Assembly (NCBI RefSeq): GCF_014174395.1
Contig: NZ_JABEQD010000018.1
Coordinates: 1 to 52,079, forward strand
Direction of reading: 5' to 3'
DNA: 52,079 nucleotides
Source of the DNA: Gluconacetobacter aggeris
GTDB lineage: Bacteria > Pseudomonadota > Alphaproteobacteria > Acetobacterales > Acetobacteraceae
Within the stretch, counting starts at the first letter, position 1. Each line of letters opens with the position of its first letter. Both the position numbers and the translations under genes were made by a program. Below, piece after piece: positions 7,672-16,939 of this stretch. A model generated the notes under the pieces. It was not told the origin of the DNA. It worked only from the letters and a program-made list of their open reading frames with translations, and did no database searches.

Positions 7672-9210
7672 TTAGCTGCGCTGGACCCGGGCGGAAACAT
7701 AGGGTTCCGGTTTGTAGGCCAGATCGGCGACCCAGGGCCATGTCGGCCTGCGACGGCGATTGGCAATATGGACGATATCCTGGTCAATGGCTCCCGGCGA
7801 AAGAGCCATGAGCGCCGGATTGGCCAGGGGTTTCATCGTCGGGTTCAGATACCCGCATTTCAGAACGACGATTTTGAAGTTCGTCGGTTCCAGCCCGATA
7901 TCCCTGAACGCTTCGGCGGCGTGGTAGAGTCGTCGCCGAGCGGACAAGGTGGCGGTGATGCCGTTGAATTCGACGACGGCTTCACCATCTTCCGGATGCG
8001 TTACATGCGTCAGATGCCTGACGATCGCCCTGACATGCACAGGCTGGCACATAAGAGGGTCCAGCGTGGCGCCGATGGAAAGCGGCAAGACGGCACCCAC
8101 GCCCGCCCTGTAGCAGGCATCTGTCGCGGCACGGTCTGTCATTCCACCGAGCAGGACGTCTTTTGCACCCGCCTTGAGCAGGGCCTGCAGAAAAAAGGTC
8201 TGGTCGGAGTTTCCGCCCCCACCTGGATTGTCTCCGGAATCCGAAATAACGACCGGATGGGTCTTTGAAGCCATGGCGCGGGCAAGGCATTCATCAATCG
8301 TCCCGGTCGGCGCGCCAAAATGGAATTCATGCCTTGAATTCCAGTAACGTTGCGCAAGTTCGGTGGCGATGCGTTTCTGTTCTTCGAGATTTGTACCCGT
8401 CACCACGACCGACGCCGCGGAGCGGGGTTCATCCGCCCAGACATATCCAACAAGTTGGGAAACATCGAGGATTCCCGGCAGACGGTTGTACTCGCTCAGG
8501 TCCGACCACAGGCGCCTTCCGGGCTCCCATTCCGTACTGCTTTGCTCGCCCGGCAGCAGCACAGGAATGCTTGCCCATACGATGCCAGGGCGAATGCCGT
8601 ATCGCAGGCAATGGGTCAACATGTCGGTGGCACGCATGACGTTTTCGACGCGATCGACATGAGGCGCTGTGCGATAAGCCGTGAAGGCATCGAGCGTATC
8701 GACAATCCGCTGGCTGAGATTGCCATGAAGATCGTAATAAGCGGAGAGCAGGCAGTCCGGCCCCACGACTGAACGGGTCGCCGCGTACCAGTCGCCTTCC
8801 GCATCATCCATGCCATCAACGCTCAGGGCACCGTGCATGGCCAGGTAAACGCCATCAAGCGGCAGGAGCTTATGAAGCCGTTCGAGATATTCGGCTTTCA
8901 GGGTCTCGTAAGTCGCCCTGTCCACCGGACCGCCTGGCGGGGCGGAGGCTTCCAGTGTGGGCAGGAAATCGACATCATAACGATGCAATGGCTGCGACAG
9001 GGGCGCCCCGAAGATGTCGTCTCCCTTGAGAACGGTGAAGTCCGGCATCCGGGACCGAATGCGACTGTACGTGCTGCATTCCGAGGCGATTCCGCCAACG
9101 GCGATGCGGGGAACGCCTTTAAAGGCCGGTATCAGTCCCGCCGCACGGCTCTGATTACGACCTGCGAGAAGCCCCGCCGGCAGCATCTTCAAAATCAGTC
9201 TACGACGCAC
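7672..9210 (-). CDS. M81 family metallopeptidase (MlrC-like)
   Basis: A 512-residue member of the M81/DUF1485 family, named after MlrC, which cleaves linearised microcystin; most members act on unknown small peptides or amides. Seen: VGGIASECSTYS near the N-terminus, AMHGAL (124-129), the metal-binding DLHGN (160-164), and the family hallmark SDSGDNPGGGGNSDQT. I chose GTG 9210, which has AGAGGG eight bases upstream; ATG 9273 would add 21 residues but has no clear ribosome site. The first 16 residues (RRRLILKMLPAGLLAG) are basic then hydrophobic and could be an export signal. Sampled stretches are less GC-rich than the neighbours. It stands alone, convergent with the lipoprotein gene. Confidence 0.85.
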   Translation of the reverse strand: MRRRLILKMLPAGLLAGRNQSRAAGLIPAFKGVPRIAVGGIASECSTYSRIRSRMPDFTVLKGDDIFGAPLSQPLHRYDVDFLPTLEASAPPGGPVDRATYETLKAEYLERLHKLLPLDGVYLAMHGALSVDGMDDAEGDWYAATRSVVGPDCLLSAYYDLHGNLSQRIVDTLDAFTAYRTAPHVDRVENVMRATDMLTHCLRYGIRPGIVWASIPVLLPGEQSSTEWEPGRRLWSDLSEYNRLPGILDVSQLVGYVWADEPRSAASVVVTGTNLEEQKRIATELAQRYWNSRHEFHFGAPTGTIDECLARAMASKTHPVVISDSGDNPGGGGNSDQTFFLQALLKAGAKDVLLGGMTDRAATDACYRAGVGAVLPLSIGATLDPLMCQPVHVRAIVRHLTHVTHPEDGEAVVEFNGITATLSARRRLYHAAEAFRDIGLEPTNFKIVVLKCGYLNPTMKPLANPALMALSPGAIDQDIVHIANRRRRPTWPWVADLAYKPEPYVSARVQRS

Positions 9211-9361
9211 GTCGCCAACCCTCTTTGTATCTTGCCAGATTCGACGCGGCAGAGCTGATCGCACCCCACCCATCGGGCACCGAGAGTCATACTGTGAAGG
9301 AGGCCGATATTGTTTTGCTATGAAAATTAACTACGCATCGGCACGCCGCCCCCGACGAACA

Positions 9362-9410
9362 GGGGTGAAGGGGACGACCGTCCCCTTCCGGGTGCAGGGC
9401 AGAGCCCTGC
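9362..9410 (-). repeat. Bipartite hairpin repeat, copy 2
   Basis: Minus-strand copy of the element at 7027-7073. Hairpins AAGGGGAC/GTCCCCTT (9368-9375 / 9380-9387) and GCAGGGC/GCCCTGC (9394-9400 / 9404-9410). It lies immediately downstream of the ABC exporter stop, where it may end that transcript. Confidence 0.65.
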
Positions 9411-9414
9411 GACC

Positions 9415-11247
9415 TCACCCGTCCAGCGACTGCAATTCGAACAGGCGGCGATACAATCCGCCCTCGTGCGTCACCAGTTCCGCGTGCGATCCGTCTTCCA
9501 GCAGCTCACCGTGGGCGAAGACCAGGATACGGTCCAGCCCGACGACGGTGGACAGGCGGTGGGCGATGACCAGCACGGTGCGGCCGAGCATCAGCCGTTC
9601 CATGGCTTCCTGAACCAGGATTTCCGATTCCGAGTCCAGGCTGGATGTAGCCTCGTCGAAGATCAGGATCGGGGCATTGGCCAGGAAGGCGCGGGCGATG
9701 GCCACGCGCTGGCGCTCGCCGCCCGACAGTTTGACGCCGCGTTCGCCGACCATGGTGGCGTAGCCCTTGGGCAGGCGGTTGATGAAGCCGGCCGCATTGG
9801 CCTGCCGTGCCGCTTCCTCGATCTCGGCCATCGACGCGCCGGGCCGGCCATAGGCGATGTTCTCGGCCAGCGAGCGATGGAACAGCACCGGTTCCTGCTG
9901 CACGATCGCGATCTGCGACCGCAGGCTGGATTGCGTCACCGTGGCGATGTCGATGCCGTCGATCAGGATCCGGCCCGACGTGACATCGTACAGCCGCTGC
10001 AACAGCTTGATCAGCGTGGTCTTGCCCGACCCTGACGGCCCCACCAGCGCGACGCGACTGCCGGCGGGAATGTCGATCGACAGATCCTGGAACAGCGGCC
10101 GGGTCTGCGCCCGATAGCCGAAGCCCACATGATCGAAGCGGATGGCACCATGCGTCACGCGCAGCGTGCCGGCCCCCGGCCGATCCGCGACGCCCAGCGG
10201 CAGGCGATAGATGGCGACCAGTTCCTCCATCTCGTTCACCGAACGCTGCACCATCGAGATCTGCTGCCCGATATCGCGCAGATAGCCCTGCACCAGGAAC
10301 ACCATGGTCAGCACATACGCCACGTCGCCGGGCCCGGCGCGACCGCGCCACCACAGGGCCAGCACCGCGCCGATCAGCAGCACCCGCATCAGCAGGGCCG
10401 CCACATTCTGCAGGTTTCCCGAATTGGTGCCACGTATCCATGACCGCTCGGTCCGAATCTGCCACCGCGCCAGGATGCGCGACAGATGCGCGTCCTCGCG
10501 CTCTTCGGCGCCGAACGCCTTGACGACGGAATTGCAGGTGACGGCATCGGCCAGCGCAGCACCCATGCGGGTATCCCACTTATTGGCCAGCCGGGCCGAA
10601 GGCGCGACATAGCGCAGGGTCAGCCAGGTGGACATCGCCACCAGCACGACCGAACTCACCCCCAGCAGCAGGCCCATCGACGGCCAATGCGCCGCCAGCA
10701 CCACCGTGGTTGCCGCCAGCACCAGCACGCTGGGCAGCAGCATCAGCATCAGCGTGTCGGCCAGCGTGTCGGTGGCCCACATGCCGCGCGTCAGCCGGCG
10801 CACGGTCGAGCCCGCGAACGTGTTGCCGTGCCAGTCGGTCGAAAAACGCTGCACGCGGGCAAAGGCGCTCTCGGCAATGCCGCGCATGGTACGCGCGGTC
10901 AGGTGCGTGATGCCCAGATAGGACATGCGGCGCCCGGCCACGCCCAGCAGGCCCAGCAGCACCAGCCCACCGACCATCCACAGCGCGCCCCGCCGGGCGG
11001 CCTCCATCGCCGGAGTGGCGATCGCGCCCCCCGCTGCCCCGCCGGCGGCGCGCGAGACGTCATCCACCATCCAGCCGGCCAGCAGCGGCGTGACCACGTC
11101 GGCCACCGTCGCCACCGAGACGCCTGCCAGCGTCCAGGCCAGCGCGCCGGGATGGCGCAGCCAGCGGCGGATCACAAAACCCAGAACTTCGGCGAATTCA
11201 TTGCGCGCGGGGCGCTCCTGGCCCGACGCGGCTTGTTGGTCTGTCAT
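9415..11247 (-). CDS. ABC exporter, fused permease and ATPase (MsbA/MDR-like)
   Basis: A 610-residue half-transporter that works as a homodimer or heterodimer in the inner membrane. Residues about 30-330 are the six-helix type IV ABC exporter domain; the ATPase follows with Walker A GPSGSGKTT (403-411), signature LSGGERQ (507-513), Walker B ILIFDEATSS and an H-loop in VIAHRLST. The substrate cannot be told; lipid, drug or peptide are possible. ATG 11247 has GGAG five bases upstream; a start nine codons earlier is possible but has a poorer site. Single-gene unit, divergent from nth. Confidence 0.92.
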   Translation of the reverse strand: MTDQQAASGQERPARNEFAEVLGFVIRRWLRHPGALAWTLAGVSVATVADVVTPLLAGWMVDDVSRAAGGAAGGAIATPAMEAARRGALWMVGGLVLLGLLGVAGRRMSYLGITHLTARTMRGIAESAFARVQRFSTDWHGNTFAGSTVRRLTRGMWATDTLADTLMLMLLPSVLVLAATTVVLAAHWPSMGLLLGVSSVVLVAMSTWLTLRYVAPSARLANKWDTRMGAALADAVTCNSVVKAFGAEEREDAHLSRILARWQIRTERSWIRGTNSGNLQNVAALLMRVLLIGAVLALWWRGRAGPGDVAYVLTMVFLVQGYLRDIGQQISMVQRSVNEMEELVAIYRLPLGVADRPGAGTLRVTHGAIRFDHVGFGYRAQTRPLFQDLSIDIPAGSRVALVGPSGSGKTTLIKLLQRLYDVTSGRILIDGIDIATVTQSSLRSQIAIVQQEPVLFHRSLAENIAYGRPGASMAEIEEAARQANAAGFINRLPKGYATMVGERGVKLSGGERQRVAIARAFLANAPILIFDEATSSLDSESEILVQEAMERLMLGRTVLVIAHRLSTVVGLDRILVFAHGELLEDGSHAELVTHEGGLYRRLFELQSLDG

Positions 11248-11508
11248 GATGCTCCGGCCGGTCATGCCGGCCATCCTTGTGCGTCAGCCCCAACCGCGGC
11301 GACGGCGCAGGCCGTCGCGTGCCGCGCGGCGCGCGCCCGCGCCGCACGATGGGCATTCCGATCTTGTCCCGGTTTTCGGGCAAATTATCGCCGTGCCGCC
11401 CCCGGAACGCAAGACGGCACGGCATTCAGGCATGCCCGACGATTTACAGATCACGCCATCCGGCCGAAAACGGGTCGTCCCCTCTCCACCCTTTCCCGCA
11501 GAGACGGC

Positions 11509-12195
11509 ATGACCCGCACACCGACCGCCCGCCCGCCCGGCGCCCGCCGCCGCATGACGCTGAAGGAAGTCGAACGCTTCATCACCCTGCTGGCCGACGC
11601 GCACCCCAATGCGGAAAGCGAGCTGGATTTCGTCGACGATTACACGCTGCTGGTCGCGGTCGCCCTGTCCGCGCAGGCCACCGACGTCTCGGTCAACCGC
11701 GTGACCAAGGGCCTGTTCCGCGACGCCCCCACCCCCGCCGCGATGGTGGCGCTGGGCGAAGAGGCGGTTGGCGATCATATCCGCACCATCGGCCTGTGGC
11801 GCACCAAGGCACGCAATGTCGTCGCCCTGTCGCAGGCCCTGCTGGACCAGCATGGCGGTCGGGTGCCCCACGACCGCGCGGCGCTGGAAGCCCTGCCCGG
11901 CGTGGGCCGCAAGACCGCGAACGTGGTGATGAACGTGGCCTTCGGCGACAGCACCATGGCCGTCGATACCCATATCTTCCGCATCGGCAACCGCACCGGC
12001 CTGGCCCCCGGCAAGACCCCCCGCGCGGTGGAGGACCAGCTGGTCGCCCGCATCCCGGCCCCGATGCTGCGCCCGGCGCATCACTGGCTGATCCTGCACG
12101 GACGCTATGTCTGCAAGGCCCGCCGCCCGGAATGCTGGCGGTGCCCGGCGATCGAGCCTTGCCAGTATACGGGGAAGGTGCTGGCACCGACTTGA
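11509..12195 (+). CDS. nth: Endonuclease III (DNA glycosylase/AP lyase)
   Basis: A 228-residue base-excision repair enzyme that removes oxidised pyrimidines and cuts AP sites. Helix-hairpin-helix LPGVGRKTA with the catalytic Lys135, catalytic Asp153 in VDTHIFRI, and the C-terminal [4Fe-4S] ligands Cys202, Cys209, Cys212 and Cys218 in C-x6-C-x2-C-x5-C spacing are all present. The first 15 residues are an extra Arg/Pro-rich stretch, and ATG 11554 (MTLKEVE) would match the usual N-terminus; the ribosome site is weak at both. Convergent with comEC across an AT-rich repeat. Confidence 0.95.
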   Translation: MTRTPTARPPGARRRMTLKEVERFITLLADAHPNAESELDFVDDYTLLVAVALSAQATDVSVNRVTKGLFRDAPTPAAMVALGEEAVGDHIRTIGLWRTKARNVVALSQALLDQHGGRVPHDRAALEALPGVGRKTANVVMNVAFGDSTMAVDTHIFRIGNRTGLAPGKTPRAVEDQLVARIPAPMLRPAHHWLILHGRYVCKARRPECWRCPAIEPCQYTGKVLAPT

Positions 12196-12199
12196 GGCT

Positions 12200-12320
12200 G
12201 TTCTTTTTTGAAAAAAAGAACCAAAAAAACTTCTGATCTGTTCAGGGACTTTGTGCTGGGGACACGCGAGACCCTGAACGAGTAAAAGTCTTTTTGCTTC
12301 TTTTTCTTCAGAAAAAGAAG
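12200..12320 (+). repeat. AT-rich element with imperfect inverted-repeat ends, copy 1
   Basis: 121 bases. Left end: hairpin GTTCTTTTTT/AAAAAAGAAC (12200-12209 / 12212-12221) followed by CAAAAAAACTTCT. Right end, read on the other strand: hairpin CTTCTTTTTC/GAAAAAGAAG (12297-12306 / 12311-12320) followed by CAAAAAGACTTTTA. The two ends are thus roughly inverted repeats of about 35 bases. The core has its own inverted repeat GTTCAGGG/CCCTGAAC (12240-12247 / 12272-12279). It lies between the convergent nth and comEC genes, so it could serve as a bidirectional terminator. Copy 2 is at 14374-14495. Confidence 0.75.
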
Positions 12321-12322
12321 GC

Positions 12323-14350
12323 CTACTCCCGCTGCGCCAACGGCAGAACGGGCATCCCATGCTGCCCCGGCGCCAGCACCCAAGGGCGCGCCCCACGCCA
12401 GTCACGGTCCGAGACCACAAGCGGACCACCGGAGCGCAGGAAGACGGCCTGCGCGCCGCTTTTCCATGTCGTCAGCGTGTCGAGCATGCGTACGCCCGGA
12501 CAACCCGCATCATCGGGCACCAGCGTGATCAGCAGAACCATTCCCGCGCAACCGGCCGCTGGCGCATCCCGCAGGCACACGCCATCGCGGCAGGTCATGA
12601 TGCCGCCGGGCGCAATCGGCAGCGCCAGGGCCTGCCGCCAATCGTCCTCGACCAGCCGTTCGCCGCCCGGACGCGGGCCGACGCGCAGCACCGCACCATC
12701 ACGCACCGCCACCGTGCGCCCGTCGGGAGAAAGCAGCAGATCCGGCCGCACGACCAGGAAGGGCACGGCCAAAGCCAGCACCATCGGCCCCACGCCCCAC
12801 CAGCGCCACCGCCCGGCCCACAGGCAGAGCCAGCACAGGCCCAGCAGCCATATCGCCAGTCCCCAGCCCGGCATGGCGGGCACCGCCAGCCGCGCCGCCG
12901 GCCAGCCGGAGACCATGCGCGCCAGATCGAGAATCAGCCCGATGCCCCAGCCCATCGGCACCAGCGCCATGGCCTCCGCCCCCCATGGCATCAGCAGCAG
13001 GGACAGCAGGCCCAGCGGCAGGACCCACATCGCCATCAGCGGCACCGCCAGCAGATTGGCCAGCACGAACCAGGGCTGAAGCGTGCCGAAATGCGCCATC
13101 ACCACCGGCACCGTCGCCCCGCCGGCCAGCAGGCTGGCCTGCGCCAGATGCGCGATGTGGCGCAGGGCCCGCCGCCACCAGCCAGGCTGCTCGATCAGGC
13201 GGGCGAAGAGCGGACGCGTGACCTCGGCCCCCGCCGCCAGCGCCATGACGGCGGCCAGCGACATCTGCAACGGGGCCTCCAGCAGGTCGGCCGGCCCGGT
13301 CAGCAGCAGCAGGATCGCCCCCACCGCCAACCCGCGCAGCGACAGCGCCCGCCGGCCGGTGACCATCGCCACCACCACCAGCGCCGCCATGGTCAGGCTG
13401 CGCAACGCCGGCAGATGCGCGCCCGTCAGCCCCACATACAGGATGCCGGCCGCCAGCCCGGCAATGGCGGCGATCGACCGGCACGGCCAGTACAGCGTCA
13501 CCCATTCCGAACAGGCCAGCAGCAGCCGCACCACCGCCACCGACACGCCCATGACGATGCCCAGATGCAGCCCCGCCACCGCCAGCAGATGGGCCAGCCC
13601 CGCGTCGGCGAACGCGTCGCGATCCGCCTGCTTCATCCCGACGGCGGAACCGGTCAGCACCGCCGTCGCCACCCCGCCCGCGGCACCCGGCAGCACATGC
13701 AGGATATGCGCCGATACACGCTCGCGCAGTCCCTCCAGCGACGACGCCCCCGGCACGGGCCCCAGCGCCTGCGCCCGGCCCAGGGCCATGCCACCGCCGG
13801 CCGTTCCGTCAAAATAGGCACGACGCTGCCGGTCGGGACCGCCGGGCAGGGACGGAGGCGCCGGTGGCCGCAACAGGGCACGCACCCGCACGACCATGCC
13901 CGGAACAGGCACCAGCGGATCGTCGGCGCGCAGGCGCACGCGCAGGATGCGGCGCAGGGGCGGCATGCCGGAATCCAGCGGGTCGTCCAGTACCGCGTCG
14001 GCCAGGTCCAGCCGCCGGACGGAGGGACCATCGGCCGGCAGCAGGGCCACGGCCACGATGCGCCCGGTGACGATGGTCGCGCGCGCCGGCAGGTCGGGCA
14101 AAGGCGGCTGACGATGCGTGGCCCAGAACGCGGCCAGAAACCCCAAGGCCAGCGTCGCGGCACCTCCGCCGAACACACGAGGCGCCAGCGCGTAAGGCCG
14201 CCATGCGATCCAGCCAAGCCCCAGAACGGCAATGCCGGCCCCGGCGAGACCCCCCGGCGTTCCGGGTTCGTGCCGCAGTCGGAAATACCACGCGATGCCC
14301 AGCCCCAGCCCGACCGGCAGCCACAGCGCCAGACGCCGTTGTTCCGCCAT
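12323..14350 (-). CDS. comEC: ComEC/Rec2 family DNA-uptake channel protein
   Basis: A 675-residue polytopic membrane protein. Residues about 1-190 contain N-terminal hydrophobic helices and a soluble OB-like DUF4131 region; about 215-500 is the Competence domain with many helices, including LLAVAGLHLGIVMGV and LTGAHLPALRS; the last 120-150 residues are a small soluble domain with several cysteines. ComEC moves single-stranded DNA across the inner membrane during transformation. The C-terminal part has no HxHxDH motif of the beta-lactamase-like nuclease domain. ATG 14350 is chosen as the first start outside the AT-rich repeat; the ribosome site is weak. dprA, another transformation gene, is 4.5 kb away. 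Confidence 0.88.
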   Translation of the reverse strand: MAEQRRLALWLPVGLGLGIAWYFRLRHEPGTPGGLAGAGIAVLGLGWIAWRPYALAPRVFGGGAATLALGFLAAFWATHRQPPLPDLPARATIVTGRIVAVALLPADGPSVRRLDLADAVLDDPLDSGMPPLRRILRVRLRADDPLVPVPGMVVRVRALLRPPAPPSLPGGPDRQRRAYFDGTAGGGMALGRAQALGPVPGASSLEGLRERVSAHILHVLPGAAGGVATAVLTGSAVGMKQADRDAFADAGLAHLLAVAGLHLGIVMGVSVAVVRLLLACSEWVTLYWPCRSIAAIAGLAAGILYVGLTGAHLPALRSLTMAALVVVAMVTGRRALSLRGLAVGAILLLLTGPADLLEAPLQMSLAAVMALAAGAEVTRPLFARLIEQPGWWRRALRHIAHLAQASLLAGGATVPVVMAHFGTLQPWFVLANLLAVPLMAMWVLPLGLLSLLLMPWGAEAMALVPMGWGIGLILDLARMVSGWPAARLAVPAMPGWGLAIWLLGLCWLCLWAGRWRWWGVGPMVLALAVPFLVVRPDLLLSPDGRTVAVRDGAVLRVGPRPGGERLVEDDWRQALALPIAPGGIMTCRDGVCLRDAPAAGCAGMVLLITLVPDDAGCPGVRMLDTLTTWKSGAQAVFLRSGGPLVVSDRDWRGARPWVLAPGQHGMPVLPLAQRE

Positions 14351-14373
14351 CAACAGGCCGGCCAGCGCGTCCC

Positions 14374-14495
14374 GTTCTTTTTTGAAAAAAAGAACCAAAA
14401 AACTTCTAGCCTTTTAAGGGGAAGACCGCCGGACAAGGCGGAATGCCGACAACGGATTAAAAGTCTTTTTGCTTCTTTTCCTTCAGAAAAAGAAG
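14374..14495 (+). repeat. AT-rich element with imperfect inverted-repeat ends, copy 2
   Basis: 122 bases with the same left end (GTTCTTTTTT hairpin at 14374-14395, then CAAAAAACTTCT) and the same right end (TAAAAGTCTTTTTG, then hairpin 14472-14495 with one mismatch) as copy 1 at 12200-12320, in the same orientation. The central 50 bases differ between copies; here they include CCGCC/GGCGG. It sits in the divergent comEC-gltX intergenic region. Confidence 0.75.
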
Positions 14496-14576
14496 AGACA
14501 AACGCCCAGGCCCCGCAACGCTCCCATACCGGCGCCCCCTGTCGGCAAACAGCGTCTCATGGTAAGGAGCCGGCTC

Positions 14577-15977
14577 ATGACCGTTCGTACGCGCTTCGCA
14601 CCGAGCCCGACCGGGTTGCTGCATATCGGCAACGCCCGCGCCGCCCTGTTCAACTTCCTCTATGCCCGCCACCATGGGGGAAAATTCCTGCTTCGTATCG
14701 AGGATACGGACCGCGAGCGGTCGACCCAGCATGCGGTCGACGTGCTGTTCGACGGGCTGGCCTGGATGGGCATCACCCCGGACGAGGAACCGGTGTTCCA
14801 ATCCACGCGCCAGGCCCGGCATGCCGAAATCGCGCATCATCTGCTGGCGCAGAACCTGGCCTATCGCTGCTACTGCACGCAGGAAGAACTGCAGCAGATG
14901 CGCGAGCAGGCGATGGCCGAGGGCAAGCCGCCCCGCTACAACGGCTACTGGCGCGATCGCGATCCCTCCGAAGCCCCGCCCGGCGCGCCCTTTACCGTGC
15001 GCATCCGCGCCCCGCGCGAGGGCGAGACGGTGATCCAGGACCTGGTGCAGGGCGATGTCCGCGTCGCCAATGCCGAAATGGACGACATGATCATCCTGCG
15101 CGCCGACGGCACGCCGGTCTATCAGCTCGCGGTGGTGGTGGACGACCATGACATGGACATCACCCATGTCATCAGGGGCGACGACCACCTGACCAACACG
15201 TTCCGCCAGGCGATGATCTATCGCGCCATGGGCTGGGACCTGCCGAAATTCGCGCACCTGCCGCTGATCCACGGGCCGGACGGCGCCAAGCTGTCCAAGC
15301 GCCACGGCGCGCAGTCGGTCGTGGAATTCCGCGACATGGGCTACCTGCCCGAGGCCCTGAACAACTATCTGCTGCGTCTCGGCTGGGGCCATGGCGACGC
15401 CGAGATCCTGTCGCGCGACGAGCAGATCCAGCTGTTCGACCTGGACGGCGTCGGCCGGTCGCCCTCGCGCATGGATTACGCCAAGCTGTCGCACCTGAAC
15501 GGCGTCTGGCTGCGCCAGGCCGACGATGCGCGCCTGACCGACGACGTGCTGGAACGCCTGGCCGGGCGCGAGGGCGTGACCGTGGACGACACGCTGCGCG
15601 CACGCGTGCTCACGCTGATGCCCGGCCTGAAGGAGCGCGCGAAGACGCTGGTCGAACTGGCCGACAGCGCCGCCTTCCTGGGCCGGCACGTGCCGCTGGC
15701 CTTCGACGCCAAGGCCGAGAAGCTGCTGACCGACGAGGCCCGCGCCATGCTGGGCATGCTGGCGCGCGACCTTGCGGTGCTGGCGGATTTCGATGCGCCC
15801 TCGATCGACGCCGCCCTGCGTCACTTCGCCGAGAACCACGGCCACAAGCTGGGCCAGGTGGCCCAGCCCCTGCGCGCCGCGATGACCGGCGGCGCGACCT
15901 CGCCCGGCATCGACGCCACGCTGGCCGCCCTGGGAAGGGACGAGGTGATGGCGCGGCTGGGAGCCGTCGCCCGATGA
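14577..15977 (+). CDS. gltX: Glutamyl-tRNA synthetase
   Basis: A 466-residue class I aminoacyl-tRNA synthetase that charges glutamate. The HIGH signature is HIGN (16-19) in [14 protein letters not shown], and the KMSKS loop is KLSKR (238-242); the GluRS stem-contact and anticodon-binding domains fill the second half. The ATG at 14577 has AAGGAG eight bases upstream; ATG 14559 lies before that site. Alphaproteobacteria often carry two gltX genes, so I cannot say whether this copy is discriminating (Glu only) or also charges tRNA-Gln. It starts a long plus-strand run; the stop overlaps pyrB. Confidence 0.96.
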   Translation: MTVRTRFAPSPTGLLHIGNARAALFNFLYARHHGGKFLLRIEDTDRERSTQHAVDVLFDGLAWMGITPDEEPVFQSTRQARHAEIAHHLLAQNLAYRCYCTQEELQQMREQAMAEGKPPRYNGYWRDRDPSEAPPGAPFTVRIRAPREGETVIQDLVQGDVRVANAEMDDMIILRADGTPVYQLAVVVDDHDMDITHVIRGDDHLTNTFRQAMIYRAMGWDLPKFAHLPLIHGPDGAKLSKRHGAQSVVEFRDMGYLPEALNNYLLRLGWGHGDAEILSRDEQIQLFDLDGVGRSPSRMDYAKLSHLNGVWLRQADDARLTDDVLERLAGREGVTVDDTLRARVLTLMPGLKERAKTLVELADSAAFLGRHVPLAFDAKAEKLLTDEARAMLGMLARDLAVLADFDAPSIDAALRHFAENHGHKLGQVAQPLRAAMTGGATSPGIDATLAALGRDEVMARLGAVAR

Positions 15978-16939
15978 ACGACAGCCCGCGCGCGGCGCCG
16001 CCCCGGTTCTTCCCGCAGCACGGGCGGCACCTGCTGGGTCTCCAGGGCATGCATCCGACCCGGATCGTGCCCTTCCTGGACCTGGCCGAGAGCTATGCGC
16101 TGATGAACCGCTCGCGCCAGACGCCGCGCGACCGGCTGCGCGGGCGTACGGTCATCAATCTGTTCTTCGAGGACAGCACCCGCACCCGCACCTCGTTCGA
16201 GCTGGCCGCCAAGCGGCTGGGGGCGGACGTGGTGAACATGACGGTGGCCACCTCGTCGGTGAACAAGGGCGAGACGCTGCTGGACACCGCCGCGACGCTG
16301 AACGCGATGCGCACCGACCTGCTGGTGGTGCGCCATTCGCAATCCGGTGCGCCGGCGCTGCTGGCCCGCAAGGTCGAGGCCAGCGTGGTCAATGCCGGCG
16401 ACGGCACCCACGAACACCCGACCCAGGCGCTGCTGGACGCGCTGACCATCCGCCGGCATTTCGGCACGCTGCACGGGCTGACGGTGGCGATCTGCGGCGA
16501 TGTCAGCCACAGCCGGGTGGCGCGGTCGAACATCCACCTGCTGACGGCCATGGGCGCACGCGTGCGGGTGGTCGGGCCGCCGACGCTGATCCCAGGCGCC
16601 ATCGGCGCGCTCGGCGTGGATGTCCATTACACGATGGAAGACGGGCTGCGCGACGCCGACGTGGTGATGATGCTGCGCATGCAGCGCGAGCGGATGAATG
16701 GCGGCCAGGTGCCCAGCCCGCGCGAATATTTCCGTTTCTACGGGTTGGACCTCAAGCGGCTGGCCCTGGCCCGGCCCGAGGCGCTGGTGATGCATCCCGG
16801 CCCGATGAATCGCGGCGTCGAGATCGAAAGCCGCGTCGCCGATTCAGACCAGAGCGTGATCCGCGAACAGGTCGAAATGGGCGTGGCCGTGCGCATGGCC
16901 GTCCTCGACCTGCTGTCGCGCGCCGGAGACCAGACGTGA
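15974..16939 (+). CDS. pyrB: Aspartate carbamoyltransferase catalytic subunit
   Basis: A 321-residue enzyme joining carbamoyl phosphate and aspartate in pyrimidine synthesis. The carbamoyl-phosphate loop [13 protein letters not shown] (STRTRT at 68-73), the lysine loop SVNKGET and HPTQALLD are intact. No pyrI regulatory subunit is adjacent; instead the next gene encodes a dihydroorotase-like protein, as in the class A ATCase complexes where an inactive dihydroorotase homologue is a structural partner. It overlaps gltX by four bases (ATGA) and pyrC by four (GTGA). Confidence 0.96.
   Translation: MNDSPRAAPPRFFPQHGRHLLGLQGMHPTRIVPFLDLAESYALMNRSRQTPRDRLRGRTVINLFFEDSTRTRTSFELAAKRLGADVVNMTVATSSVNKGETLLDTAATLNAMRTDLLVVRHSQSGAPALLARKVEASVVNAGDGTHEHPTQALLDALTIRRHFGTLHGLTVAICGDVSHSRVARSNIHLLTAMGARVRVVGPPTLIPGAIGALGVDVHYTMEDGLRDADVVMMLRMQRERMNGGQVPSPREYFRFYGLDLKRLALARPEALVMHPGPMNRGVEIESRVADSDQSVIREQVEMGVAVRMAVLDLLSRAGDQT

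Noticed and set aside
12359-15151. Plus-strand open frame of 930 codons opposite comEC and gltX
   Set aside because: Gln/Arg/His-rich shadow of two real genes; runs through an AT-rich repeat and the gltX start; no domain.
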